A DNA stretch of 64,000 bases from Hofstenia miamia (taxonomy: Eukaryota > Xenacoelomorpha > Acoela): positions 638,511 to 702,510 of the forward strand of contig SCFE01000043.1 in assembly GCA_004352715.1 (NCBI GenBank), written 5' to 3'. The position numbers and the translations under genes were made by a program. The notes beneath the pieces are model-generated. The model was not told the DNA's origin, did no database searches, and saw only the letters and a program-made list of their open reading frames with translations. Positions 58,801 through 61,679 of the stretch are shown piece after piece (position 1 is the first letter of the stretch; the number at the start of each line of letters is the position of its first letter).

Positions 58801-61127
58801 AATAATATTTGCATTTATATATTTGTATTTTGTTTTTAATTATTTGTAATTTGCCTGTTTATTGTACAGTTTAATTAAATTCAAAGGATGTCTTATTCTG
58901 GTTTGTGATTACGAATTATTGATGCTGTTTACATAGAGATTCTCACTCATATTTCTAAAATGAAATGAGTGAGCAATTATTTAATCAATTTTAATTGTCT
59001 GTATGAGAGATATTCCATGATTGGTTAAAGTTAATTATCGTATAACAATATATGGCAGGCCCTGTATACTACCTGGGAAAGAGTAACATTGTAGAGAATT
59101 GTTATATTTGGACAGATTCTAAACCAAAGTAAATCGTTTTGGTTTTGAGCTACGCCTGATAATGCTATTATTGTTAGGCGGCTTCTTTTGCCATTGTGTT
59201 GAGGGCAACGTCTTGCTTTACTGGTGTGAGCGGAGGCACCATTTTTTGCATGAGAGGGTTATTGCTTAGGGTTGAGCGCCCTCATAGTTCATTAACCAGA
59301 TTGTTGATTGAGCTGGCTGCTAATTTTTTACTGTTTCATGTAATGCAATTTAATATGTTAACCGCTTATTTTGACAAGGGAAATATGGAAAACTTGGGAA
59401 ATTTATGTGTGTTTTCTTAGTTTTTAAAGTGCTGGAAAATAGTGTATTTTCTTACAATTGAATAAAAATATAAATTATAAAAAATACAAACATAAACATT
59501 TATTCTCTAGATTAATTTGCAGTTGTTCTAATTTTGTTTATGAAGTCAATTCTTGGTTTAAAGTGTGTGTATGTGCACCTTCTTGTTGTAAGATGTTTAA
59601 TTCCTGACAATTTTTCAATGCCTCTAAGTAGACATGTCGGGTATGTACGTGATTGTATTGTCCGTTTACAGTTTTTCCCATTCAGAGCAATGTGCACTAC
59701 ACTTTCTCCACAATTAGCTATTCTGCCAGCCAGCATTACCCTAAGTGAACATTTAGAAATTTTGAAGATAGGCGCACTGCTTGAATCAGAACATCTGATC
59801 CTAGAATTCTTGTTATTGGGTTTATTGTGAAGTTAAATTGGCGATTCATTATTGAACAACACATGTGCCCTTGAAAACATTGATAAATCAGTCGTCACTG
59901 ACCATTATCCTTGAAAACTGCAAACAATCCTTAATATATGAAGGACGGTTAATCCCATTGTAGAAACATACAACAGTTTTATAGTGTTCAATAAGTGCAT
60001 GGAGAAAAGCTCAAAAGCTTTCTGACCTTGGTCAGAAATTTTGCGTTTTTTGAAATATGCATAATTCATTTTGGGGCCAATGAAGTTATCCTATTTTTAC
60101 TTGAAGTAAATCTGATGATGTATATTTAAATAATAGGAAGAAAAAACACTTTCTAGCAGTTTTACTTTTCTAAAGGAATTGATTTGAAAAAATAGCTATG
60201 TGCTGAAGTTATTTCTCATCTATATGCTCGCATTAACACCAAGAAATCTATTACATAGTGTTCTATTTAAATGGAAAATAATTTCTGATCAATAAATGAG
60301 TTATTGGCTTTAAAGTTGCTTTTCAAATTTTTGATGTACTTTTAGCCAAGGGAGTCAGAAAATTTTTGTCTACCCAGTGGTTACAAATGAGTTGATAAGT
60401 ATTCATGACACAACATTTTTAATTTCTTCCTATCTTAGCCGTTTTTGAAACACCTCGACTTTTTGTTATTTGTGAAATCACTTCTTTTGATCATTTTCCA
60501 ACACCAGTCTCCTCAATATAGCGAATTTTCTGGATGATTGGAAAGTTCACCGATAGCCTTCATACATTTTTCTGCTTTTCAGATGTAATTCTGACTAAAT
60601 ACAACTGAATTACTGCAGGCTATTAAGCATTGAAGGTATATTATCCATGACTGTTTTTCTTTCAACATTCTTGATTCACATTGATTATATAAGCTGTAAT
60701 TTCAGTCAGTGAAATTTCATTATTTTCATTAAATCAACATGTGTTCGTTGTTATGAAACTTTTTGGTTTCTTTGGCTTCATTCCATTTAGTAGATCGAAT
60801 ATATGAAAAGAAAAATGTCACTATTAAGCTTTGTGCAGTAATCCAGGAAATGTTTCATTAGAATTCCAAATGCCATAGCTGCCTTCCCTAAAATTTCGGT
60901 TTTTGTTGTATGAACAAGAAATTTTGAATGTGCAATTTAAATATTTTTGTTTAGAATCATCTGCTGAAGATAAATTATCAAAATATAACATTGTTTGTTG
61001 TATTCTTCAACATCCTTGTACACGCTCGATATTTGGGGATTCTGATTATTTTAAATTGGCAGCTTACAAGAAGGAGGGTCCATACTTTGTTATCACGGAG
61101 CCCAATGTAGCAGTTGACGAATATTAA
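13226..61127 (+). CDS. PSMD5: PSMD5 (26S proteasome non-ATPase subunit 5 / S5b assembly chaperone), complete, 9 coding exons
   Basis: Coding exons are 13226-13407, 13452-13596, 14896-15126, 15376-15501, 15546-15672, 16730-16909, 21899-22008, 26491-26725 and 60955-61127. All junctions are GT-AG, phases agree throughout, and the sum is 1509 nt (502 aa plus TAA), close to the usual ~500 residues. Known role of the family: a HEAT/ARM-repeat chaperone that binds the RPT1-RPT2 (PSMC2/PSMC1) module during assembly of the 19S base and is absent from mature 26S proteasome. Recognisable family blocks are KDSDPFFSLTLPG (about residues 258-270), the LTESWY block in exon 8, and the C-terminal FGDSDYFKLAAYKKEGPYFV stretch. 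The protein is all-helical with no signal peptide. The start is the first ATG in frame, with the family-like N-terminus directly after it. Introns 1 and 4 are 44 bp; intron 8 is 34,229 bp and full of TEs. No frameshift or stop was found in the exons. Confidence 0.93.
13408..13451 (+). other. 44-bp intron 1 of PSMD5
   Basis: Runs GTACAC...GATTTAG. Removing it joins the two flanking reading frames with no loss. It is near the lower size limit for spliceosomal introns. Confidence 0.85.
13452..13596 (+). CDS. PSMD5: PSMD5 exon 2 (residues 61-109)
   Basis: Acceptor CGATTTAG, donor AAAACA|GTAAGT. Reading SDKLEETASVFLKIF continues exon 1 in frame. It ends in phase 0 after ...VQKVSLKT. The following intron, 13597-14895, carries a mariner relic and its repeated right end. 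Confidence 0.88.
13903..14241 (+). mobile_element. Mariner relic in PSMD5 intron 2, middle missing at an N
   Basis: Left end CGAGGGTGAGTCAAAAAGTA follows TA at 13901-13902. The matching inverted right end TACTTTTTGACTCTCCCTCG ends at 14241, followed by TA. An ATG at 14098 starts a typical mariner transposase N-terminus (MESTKIEIRSNVKFLTKLGW), which is cut at N 14183 after about 28 codons. The catalytic domain is absent. Confidence 0.8.
14184..14713. repeat. Mariner right end repeated about 2.3 times, period 235-237 bp
   Basis: Units begin ATTCTGAAATTATTGTCACT at 14184, 14421 and 14656. Each contains the mariner terminal repeat; the first two continue through TA microsatellite and GTTCAAATGGAATTGC. 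The third stops after the microsatellite. The array starts at an N, so either a local tandem duplication or an assembly stutter is possible. Confidence 0.75.
14896..15126 (+). CDS. PSMD5: PSMD5 exon 3 (residues 110-186)
   Basis: Acceptor TTTTTTTATCAG, donor TACTCG|GTTAGT. Phase 0 at both ends, 77 codons starting LLRMEPATLNLVLKHENV. Helical HEAT-repeat-like content with conserved Leu spacing. Confidence 0.9.
15376..15501 (+). CDS. PSMD5: PSMD5 exon 4 (residues 187-228)
   Basis: Acceptor GTCATTTAG, donor CTGGAT|GTAAGT. Encodes 42 codons (LLMDCARCSEDALRKFIDDN...). The following intron (15502-15545) is 44 bp, the same size as intron 1. Confidence 0.9.
15502..15545 (+). other. 44-bp intron 4 of PSMD5
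   Basis: Runs GTAAGTGG...TTTAATAG, the same length as intron 1. It contains an in-frame TAG, so it must be spliced. Confidence 0.85.
15546..15672 (+). CDS. PSMD5: PSMD5 exon 5 (residues 229-270 plus 1 nt)
   Basis: Acceptor ATTTAATAG, donor TTACCCG|GTAATT. Contains the diagnostic KDSDPFFSLTLPG block, which aligns with the DSDPF...LPG block of vertebrate PSMD5. Ends in phase 1. Confidence 0.92.
15999..16253 (-). mobile_element. Penelope-type GIY-YIG endonuclease fragment
   Basis: The minus frame reads IVYKYTCDSCNKLYISETKR followed by HLSIRIKEHL. This is the zinc-finger-preceded GIY-YIG domain of Penelope-like retroelements: the Y..C..C..LYIGET.R....R..EH pattern, where the usual YIG glycine is Ser here. 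It lies antisense in PSMD5 intron 5. The reverse transcriptase part was not found, so this is a short relic. Confidence 0.7.
16394..16709. repeat. Duplicated (TA)n plus 55-bp flank around a 149-N gap
   Basis: TATATA followed by GGCATGACATTGATGCAAAG... to ...AATATGATAAAA occurs just before the gap (16476-16624) and again just after it. Probably one locus seen twice because the assembly broke at the microsatellite. Confidence 0.8.
16730..16909 (+). CDS. PSMD5: PSMD5 exon 6 (residues 271-330 plus 1 nt)
   Basis: Acceptor TGCGTTTTTAG with a good branch-like CTAATAAC at 16711-16718; donor AGCGAAA|GTAAGT. Reads LLRVFVGICQINPELV and continues to the EGKLILESES stretch. Phase 1 at both ends. It lies just downstream of a 149-N gap whose flanks are duplicated. 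Confidence 0.9.
17266..18500 (-). mobile_element. LINE reverse transcriptase relic (PSMD5 intron 6, antisense)
   Basis: From right to left, frames encode VPKEWKLTNVQPIPKSSPP and SYRPKSSTTTALAK (finger and palm approaches), NGIPQGTVLGPLLF (block 4/5) and FTDDLTAI (active-site block with TDD in place of ADD). The blocks fall in different frames with stops between them, so the copy is dead. The order and spacing are those of Jockey/CR1-type elements. Confidence 0.8.
18501..19583. other. Intron 6 sequence, possibly further LINE-derived
   Basis: This lies upstream of the RT relic in its coding direction, so it may hold remnants of the endonuclease, but I could not recognise any block. The minus ORF at 19108-19296 is unassigned. 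Confidence 0.35.
19584..20086. repeat. 241-bp direct repeat around a 21-N gap
   Basis: 19584-19824 and 19846-20086 look identical, separated by 21 Ns (19825-19845). Typical of overlapping contig ends that were not merged. Confidence 0.85.
20281..21220 (-). mobile_element. Mariner-like transposase relic (minus strand)
   Basis: The minus strand between 20425 and 20700 encodes VSKHPAKIMVLSIIAFDGEKM, the 'KHP..IMV......DG.KM' block preceding the second catalytic residue in one widespread Tc1/mariner clade. Downstream VYVEFIKIFSTFI corresponds to the following helix. N-terminal pieces lie toward 21200. The reading frame is broken many times. No inverted-repeat ends were identified. Confidence 0.65.
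21221..21898. other. PSMD5 intron 6, 3' part
   Basis: No gene or element recognised. Confidence 0.4.
21899..22008 (+). CDS. PSMD5: PSMD5 exon 7 (residues 331-367)
   Basis: Acceptor ATATTTAAG, donor ATTCAG|GTTTTT. Joins exon 6 in phase 1 to give SNNMRMVCQSLASLLED. The spacing from EGK to the next Leu-rich helix is the same as I recall for vertebrate PSMD5, so no extra exon is needed between exons 6 and 7. Confidence 0.87.
22863..23112. other. 250-N assembly gap inside a (TA)n tract
   Basis: Both flanks are TATATA. The left end of the following Tc1-like element probably lies in the gap. Confidence 0.95.
23120..24376 (-). mobile_element. Tc1-like transposon (minus strand), left end lost in gap
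   Basis: The minus ORF at 23309-23704 encodes a Tc1-type catalytic core: LDFAKARQNWTKEDLHSVFF, SDEST (first Asp), KVMVWSIISYGGAG, and LIQDSAQCH (second Asp). Further parts lie on both sides. The right terminus CATACTG at 24370-24376 is followed by TA. A 23-nt word at 24348-24370 is repeated imperfectly at 24170-24192 in the same orientation, giving the IR/DR arrangement of two transposase-binding sites seen in some Tc1 elements. Frames are interrupted, so it is inactive. Confidence 0.8.
24742..26390. mobile_element. Probable non-autonomous element with inverted ends (intron 7)
   Basis: GTGTACATAATAACAGGTCATG at 24766-24787 is repeated in perfect inverted form at 26344-26365. Inside, a TCGGAGGC word (near 24810) is also mirrored (near 26312), so the inverted repeat is at least about 60 bp and imperfect. 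There is no coding capacity. Outer limits and target duplication were not resolved. Confidence 0.5.
26491..26725 (+). CDS. PSMD5: PSMD5 exon 8 (residues 368-445 plus 1 nt)
   Basis: Acceptor TTAACTTTTAG, donor AATACAG|GTAACT. Encodes SDSKSNRLLALTESWY and the conserved EPFPDMHFALLSVI and FIEYF blocks of the family C-terminal half. Ends in phase 1. Confidence 0.93.
26726..27930. other. Start of PSMD5 intron 8, no element recognised
   Basis: AT-rich, closed in all frames. Nothing supported. Confidence 0.4.
28127..28140 (+). promoter_or_regulatory. Repeated promoter-like motif TTTTTCCTTATATA (copy 1)
   Basis: Ends 3 bases before ATG 28144. The identical 14-mer recurs at 28444-28457 just before ATG 28464. 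The placement suggests a late-promoter-like element read by a virus-encoded transcription system. Confidence 0.45.
28144..28353 (+). CDS. Small virus-like-cluster ORF upstream of the capsid-like gene
   Basis: 69 codons from ATG 28144, lysine/asparagine-rich and low in hydrophobic residues, ending at TGA 28351. Function unknown. The start is chosen because TTTTTCCTTATATA ends four bases upstream, at 28127-28140. The same sequence precedes the start of the next ORF, suggesting both belong to one viral-type transcription unit. Codons are A/T-ending like the next ORF. A still smaller frame starts at 27938 and is not supported. Confidence 0.5.
   Translation: MTKSKKTFENYLRETNFNKPQVTNNNKTLETSKVTNKPIEFSLEPQNEQKRNGDTNVIKNVLQEWTTGV
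28444..28457 (+). promoter_or_regulatory. Repeated promoter-like motif TTTTTCCTTATATA (copy 2)
   Basis: Second copy, ending 6 bases before ATG 28464 of the capsid-like ORF. A short hairpin-like CTTTCTCGCGGAGAAAG lies just upstream (about 28420-28438). Confidence 0.45.
28464..28931 (+). pseudogene. Virus/Polinton-type capsid-like structural protein, N-terminal part, broken
   Basis: 155 codons from ATG 28464, preceded by TTTTTCCTTATATA at 28444-28457. The N-terminal RNEYIRFDLQTPI, the NSTDVIPYDWFNAY stretch and the NILEYSESY stretch match, from memory, a family of uncharacterised element-encoded proteins in cnidarian and arthropod genomes. That family is thought to form a jelly-roll capsid. 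The frame is lost at 28931. Coding-like sequence of the same family continues in other frames from about 28940 to 29430, with at least one stop near 29228 and a frame change near 29340, so the copy is dead. The beta-rich composition fits a capsid fold. Family assignment is inference and needs a profile search. Confidence 0.6.
28940..29430 (+). pseudogene. Capsid-like gene, displaced C-terminal part
   Basis: Downstream of the break at 28931, an open stretch with a glycine-rich turn (GIGGGGNGK) and further beta-strand-like segments carries the later part of the same protein family, interrupted by a stop near 29228. A final segment follows in another frame, ending at TAA about 29430. Not joined here. 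The next element (piggyBac, minus) begins immediately after. Confidence 0.5.
29431..30746 (-). mobile_element. piggyBac-type transposase relic (minus strand)
   Basis: From right to left: an acidic N-terminal stretch (30746 downward, IKLWDQLAPLMYNSSDDLF), a middle part with KVYKLTMVNSLTVNVMYHTG at 29940-29880 and GAVVLHLVDGLLQK (the 'V..L..GLL' block before the second catalytic Asp region), KWKDKHDIIMLST near 29730, and a C-terminal WYKKVGLHLL...NSLVIFNRY block near 29590. This is the order of the piggyBac DDE domain. Frames shift several times and the DNFYTS-type block is degraded. Termini with TTAA were not located. Confidence 0.7.
31235..31450 (+). other. Short ORF, unassigned
   Basis: A 65-codon frame (31250-31447) containing MCHMCVVTLRNQR. 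No family recognised; it could be a fragment of a TE protein. Confidence 0.25.
31451..32287. other. Intron 8 sequence without recognised feature
   Basis: AT-rich and closed in all frames. Nothing supported. Confidence 0.4.
32288..33434. repeat. 573-bp direct repeat joined at N 32861
   Basis: 32288-32860 and 32862-33434 are the same sequence (one difference seen: AATCACCCG against AATCGCCCG). Both copies contain the left terminus of the pogo/Tigger-like element. Likely unmerged contig overlap or haplotypes. Confidence 0.85.
33585..34720 (-). mobile_element. LINE reverse transcriptase relic nested in the Tigger-like element
   Basis: Minus-strand blocks in order: VFLDLSKTFDSM (palm motif A, near 34490), VSQGSILGPLLFNIFVNDI (block 4/5, near 34300), QYTDDTCLYI (YADD-type site as YTDD, near 34230), YLGIKFNDNLNF, then IISYACEITVGKYVVKW (thumb) to a stop at 33585. 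Frames are interrupted between the blocks. Same general LINE type as the two copies at 11.7 and 17.3 kb. Confidence 0.8.
35770..37420 (-). pseudogene. hAT transposase pseudogene
   Basis: Reading leftward: DMNKHLVTCGNKKM (C-terminal half of a BED zinc finger, about 37390-37350), a degraded stretch, then an open frame at 36875-36393 with SDLGANVVLATRAKTRMGC and ACHRCNTCINDAMEKT (the hAT 'D.GAN......C..H.....' block). A helical part follows at 36383-36147, then an N-terminally separate frame at 36150-35899. Finally AREILVKQGSSAASERTWSS (hATC dimerisation block, about 35855-35795) lies in another frame. At least three frame changes make it non-functional. It was probably about 600 residues when intact. 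Confidence 0.82.
37928..38468 (+). mobile_element. 541-bp mariner-like element nested in the hAT
   Basis: Inverted ends CAGGGTATCCATTAAATATT and AATATTTAATGGACACCCTG-like (AAGTATTTAATGGACACCCTG at the right) are flanked by TA at 37926-37927 and 38469-38470. Only a short transposase N-terminus remains inside, so it is internally deleted. Confidence 0.85.
38091..38270 (+). pseudogene. Mariner-like transposase N-terminal helix-turn-helix
   Basis: 59 codons from ATG 38091 to TAG: MDLELSDKILLLECYIIGGK, then SITTAIRAFCTERR and VEYLIKKFYETG. This is the DUF4817-type helix-turn-helix (hydrophobic 'E.Y...G.S...A.R.F' and '...L..KF.ETG') found at the start of many mariner-like transposases. The catalytic domain is deleted. 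It is shorter than usual ORF thresholds but is clearly family-like. Confidence 0.7.
38623..39382. other. 760-N assembly gap in the hAT
   Basis: Contains no sequence. The apparent ORFs across it are artefacts. Confidence 0.99.
39615..40254 (-). mobile_element. Internally deleted mariner (640 bp)
   Basis: Nearly perfect inverted ends TAGGGTGACTCAAAAAAA(A)TGTCCGTTTGGTA at both sides with TA outside. The minus strand has a transposase N-terminal HTH part (SYRAMAAMLGIDKCAVERIL, about 40150-40080) and C-terminal part (LLKQPAYSPDLNLADRYIF, about 39940-39880, then a terminal helix). The first two catalytic residues are missing between them, so the element kept both ends and lost the centre. Such copies can be mobilised only in trans. 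Confidence 0.88.
40290..40568. repeat. 139-bp direct repeat joined at N 40429
   Basis: 40290-40428 and 40430-40568 appear identical. Same assembly signature as the other single-N joins. Confidence 0.85.
41403..41978 (-). pseudogene. SGNH-hydrolase-like relic (minus strand)
   Basis: The 191-codon frame has TGASFTYR (block I, normally GDS), AGGKNYHHFCQKL (block II with the conserved Gly), and VLLEMNYIRDF (block III, normally GxND). The catalytic block V, HDDIHPNIYGLKRL, lies at about 41555-41515 in the neighbouring frame, so a frameshift occurred near 41590 and the tracked C-terminal 60 residues are out of frame. SGNH esterase domains occur in ORF1 of some LINEs and in other TE proteins; this may be one. 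The block I Asp and block III Gly are changed, so catalysis is doubtful. Confidence 0.65.
43080..43264 (+). pseudogene. Possible pogo/Tigger-like transposase C-terminal fragment
   Basis: A frame ending LKTKQLSITDFLPS then TAA resembles the usual C-terminus of pogo/Tigger/jerky-type transposases (...K..ITDFF). It is preceded by helical acidic sequence with a frame change near 43168. Short and unsupported by termini. Confidence 0.35.
43322..45014 (-). pseudogene. Unclassified transposase-like gene (VSD..YHEL / LPRSH family), degenerate
   Basis: Frame 45014-44373 (213 codons): a charged coiled-coil-like region (about residues 40-95), then LYILDKFLVSDETYHELTMI and SKLPRSH. Further left in other frames are MKFLLTILVLNSVSANYSC with IYCHVHK (a C-x2-C-x-H knuckle, about 43975-43900) and FLDETHFLW (about 43780). 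The last open frame is 43681-43322. I recall this block order from a widespread family of uncharacterised proteins in cnidarian, lancelet and mollusc genomes, usually multi-copy. A DDE nuclease is plausible (D before KFLL, D/E in LDETH) but unproven. Stops and frame changes between blocks make this copy dead. Confidence 0.55.
44716..45323. repeat. 304-bp perfect tandem duplication without an N
   Basis: 44716-45019 equals 45020-45323. It duplicates the N-terminus of the transposase-like ORF, so the frame 45319-45011 is a truncated copy of 45014-44373. The identity of the two copies suggests either a very recent event or an assembly overlap. Confidence 0.88.
45399..45794 (-). pseudogene. ORF upstream of the YHEL-family gene, unassigned
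   Basis: 131 codons of beta/alpha-mixed sequence with a basic patch (RLKLRQFRKLKGRKK) near residue 100, ending in GAKPHEKF. Same strand and just upstream of the YHEL-type gene, so it may be its N-terminal region or a companion ORF. No domain recognised. The C-terminus overlaps a GGGGCTTCGCCCC hairpin. Confidence 0.4.
45413..45425. other. GC-rich hairpin GGGGC-TTC-GCCCC
   Basis: Perfect 5-bp GC stem with a 3-base loop in otherwise AT-rich sequence. Confidence 0.6.
46464..46489. other. GC-rich inverted repeat TAAGGGCCC...GGGCCCTTA
   Basis: 9-bp perfect arms separated by 8 bases, next to a (TA)n tract. Function unknown; possibly the end of a degraded element. Confidence 0.55.
46587..46605 (+). 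other. Tn5/Nextera mosaic-end sequence (probable library artefact)
   Basis: AAATGTGTATAAGAGACAG differs from the 19-bp engineered Tn5 mosaic end AGATGTGTATAAGAGACAG at one base, and the last 17 bases match exactly. A chance match of that length in 64 kb is very unlikely. It probably marks untrimmed adapter and a doubtful join. Confidence 0.85.
47019..47130. repeat. Fragment of the element at 748-1560
   Basis: CCCAGATAACAATTTCGGTTGTTTCTATGTTG... to CATAATAACAACTGCTAATAAC parallels 748-850. Only the left part is present. Confidence 0.6.
47410..48825 (-). pseudogene. hAT transposase pseudogene (ZBED-like)
   Basis: Frame 48825-48550 starts with a BED-finger remnant (MKCNECSAVIKYENAHKHGS). Frame 48679-47909 (256 codons) carries the RNase H-like core: FLTILVDGWTNSISKQHHLC (first catalytic Asp), IAAVGNNAKNIQSAL (the D.A.N block with D changed to G), PVRCSVHLVNLLVCD (C.aH.l.l block) and SPTRWLARFDAI (the 'TRW' block). 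Frame 47893-47507 continues into the helical insertion. The C-terminal dimerisation block LVERAFSRHRLVHTTNRR is at about 47560-47510 in another frame. The stop at 47909 and two frame changes inactivate it. Confidence 0.85.
47451..48998 (-). mobile_element. Second hAT element with BED-type transposase (minus strand)
   Basis: CAGGGATGTGCGGTTTGCCG at 47451 and, inverted, CAGGGATGTCAAACAGCG at the right end (48998) form imperfect ends. Both continue to GTTAACAGC and GGTACCAGCG words. The 8 bases outside the two ends do not match, so the target duplication is lost or the element was rearranged. Confidence 0.8.
49385..49573 (+). mobile_element. C-terminal tail of an R2/RT-type LINE polyprotein
   Basis: After N 49404 the frame reads PVVVGALGTVSKKHKRYLEE, then QKAALLGTERVLRKALRLPG and NW-stop at 49571-49573. 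PVV(I/V)GALG.VSK and Q+.ALLGTARILRK.LRLPG.W are the typical last ~55 residues of a large group of R2-like or jockey-like LINE polyproteins in invertebrates. Sequence left of the N is unrelated, so the rest of the element was collapsed or lost. An AT-rich, AATAAAATTAATTAAATAAA-containing 3' region follows. Confidence 0.7.
49548..49590 (+). other. Extended hairpin spanning the LINE stop codon
   Basis: Outer arms CTCTCAG / CTGAGAG and inner arms CGGGGAACT / AGTTCCCCG around a GGTG loop. The TGA stop begins in the loop (49571). The combination of 7 and 9 paired bases is strong for this AT-rich window. Confidence 0.65.
49680..50059 (+). other. Purine-rich region, unassigned
   Basis: A/G-rich with short open stretches (for example a frame reading MKTMLRYGRKKEKEELTFEN). 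Different in composition from its surroundings; possibly part of another retroelement. No domain recognised. Confidence 0.3.
50338..50872. repeat. 267-bp direct repeat joined at N 50605
   Basis: 50338-50604 equals 50606-50872. Same assembly signature as elsewhere; it sits inside the Kolobok-like element. Confidence 0.88.
50954..51319 (-). pseudogene. Kolobok/Mutator-like transposase C-terminal region
   Basis: 121 codons: GKTQNPNEALHNVVWSRCPK followed by TIFVGRQHIEAAAQGVAAFN and a coiled, Lys/Arg/Ala-rich tail. The TQN.NE...W.+CPKT block is the conserved C-terminal part of this transposase group, with the final carboxylate likely the Glu of NEALH. The catalytic N-terminal two thirds and any THAP finger are missing, so this is a non-autonomous relic. 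Confidence 0.7.
51540..52110. other. Intron 8 sequence without recognised feature
   Basis: AT-rich, closed in all frames. Confidence 0.4.
52112..52510. repeat. Two diverged direct repeats, spacing about 255 bp
   Basis: GAAAGCTCTACTCTTGATCTACATGAAT near 52159 returns as GAAAGTTCTAGTCTTAATCTACATGAAT near 52414. Similar words occur before (GAGGCCAATATT / GAGGCACCAATATT) and after (CCAAAGATGGT / TCAAAGATGGT). Old tandem array or satellite-like relic. Confidence 0.65.
52511..56323. other. Long intron 8 stretch with no recognised gene
   Basis: Small ORFs (52510-52899 minus, 54832-55026 plus, 54905-55123 minus, 55571-55783 plus) have no family motif. The frame at 52899-52510 is helical and may be a TE fragment. 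Confidence 0.35.
56328..57780 (-). mobile_element. piggyBac transposon relic, 5'-truncated
   Basis: The 3' side is preceded by TTAA at 56324-56327 followed by ATACCATGGGGTATCTAGCG, resembling piggyBac ends. The minus strand carries the C-terminal two thirds of the transposase, split by a 109-bp intron. The N-terminal region beyond about 57780 is absent or unrecognisable. Confidence 0.75.
56541..57780 (-). pseudogene. piggyBac transposase, C-terminal two thirds, with intron 57275-57383
   Basis: Upstream exon (to 57384): RKPYTNPTSVLRKFH, VGEQVCVDEQLVV and YIPSKPGKYGMKVWACCD (the 'D.....f.GR...KQYIP.KP.KwG.K...' region), with a stop near 57557 where the family has CPF and a frame change near 57655. 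Intron 57275-57383 has GT-AG ends; joining gives HLSGSGRGCTADNFFSSFDL. The second exon (57274-56541) has GTVKKNRRFLPP, KKNVILLST-like (GKNVILLSTQHHD), NPTKGAVDTLDKLL (third Asp of the DDD triad), the WPQVFFGHLVDIAAYNSYVI helix and a C-terminal Cys-rich finger (CASCPREQDRKTTKRCSICG). Confidence 0.82.
57781..60954. other. 3' end of PSMD5 intron 8, no recognised element
   Basis: ORFs at 57949-58137, 59196-59420, 59534-59830 (plus) and 59512-59736 (minus) show no family motif. No paired inverted ends were noticed. Confidence 0.35.
60955..61127 (+). CDS. PSMD5: PSMD5 exon 9, C-terminus and stop
   Basis: Acceptor TTTTTGTTTAG completes a Glu codon and reads SSAEDKLSKYNIVCCILQ to the terminal GPYFVITEPNVAVDEY, then TAA at 61125-61127. 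It matches the conserved PSMD5 C-terminus and lies 34.2 kb downstream of exon 8. Confidence 0.92.
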
Positions 61128-61142
61128 AGACTAATTTTGTTT

Positions 61143-61148
61143 AATAAA
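61143..61148 (+). terminator. Polyadenylation signal of PSMD5
   Basis: A canonical AATAAA lies 16 bases after the PSMD5 stop codon and is followed by T-rich sequence. The 3' UTR would be very short. Confidence 0.6.
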
Positions 61149-61179
61149 TTTTATTTATTTTTAGTTATTATTTTCACTA

Positions 61180-61493
61180 AGTGAATTTAAAAATTGTGCT
61201 ATTATAAATGTATTTCAATCAATCATTATTTTTAAGATCAAGGATTTATCCACATCCCATGCGGTGAGAGTTTCTTACCCATCATCATTAGAAGTTTGTA
61301 ATTTTTCAACCACTGTTGATAATTTTAGAAAACATTTTCCAAATATATCTGCTATTTAGAATATTGACGGCTTTCCAAGCTTGACAATTTTAAACTGACC
61401 ATATATTTACTCACAGCGTTTGTTTTTTGTTCATGTATTAGTTCACTTTTCAGAGTTTGAAATGTTTTTTTATAGAATTAAAGTTGAATTACA
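61180..61493. other. PSMD5 3' flank
   Basis: No feature recognised beyond the polyadenylation signal. Confidence 0.4.
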
Positions 61494-61679
61494 CTATGTC
61501 CCATTTAATAAGTAAACCGGTTTTTTTTGGAAAATGAGGTAGTATGATATAAACACGAGTATAATTTCAAGTTTTGATTTTCATTTTTTTATAATATGCA
61601 CAAGATCCTAAACTATCTAAATCGCTATAATAAAACCCCAATTATTGATATAAAACTTTACGTATTAACTGGGACAGAG
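61494..61679. mobile_element. 186-bp MITE-like inverted-repeat element
   Basis: CTATGTCCCATTTAATAAGT at the left and its imperfect inverse ACGTATTAACTGGGACAGAG at the right give about 20 of 23 matching positions. No ORF. It lies about 350 bp after the PSMD5 stop. Confidence 0.55.
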
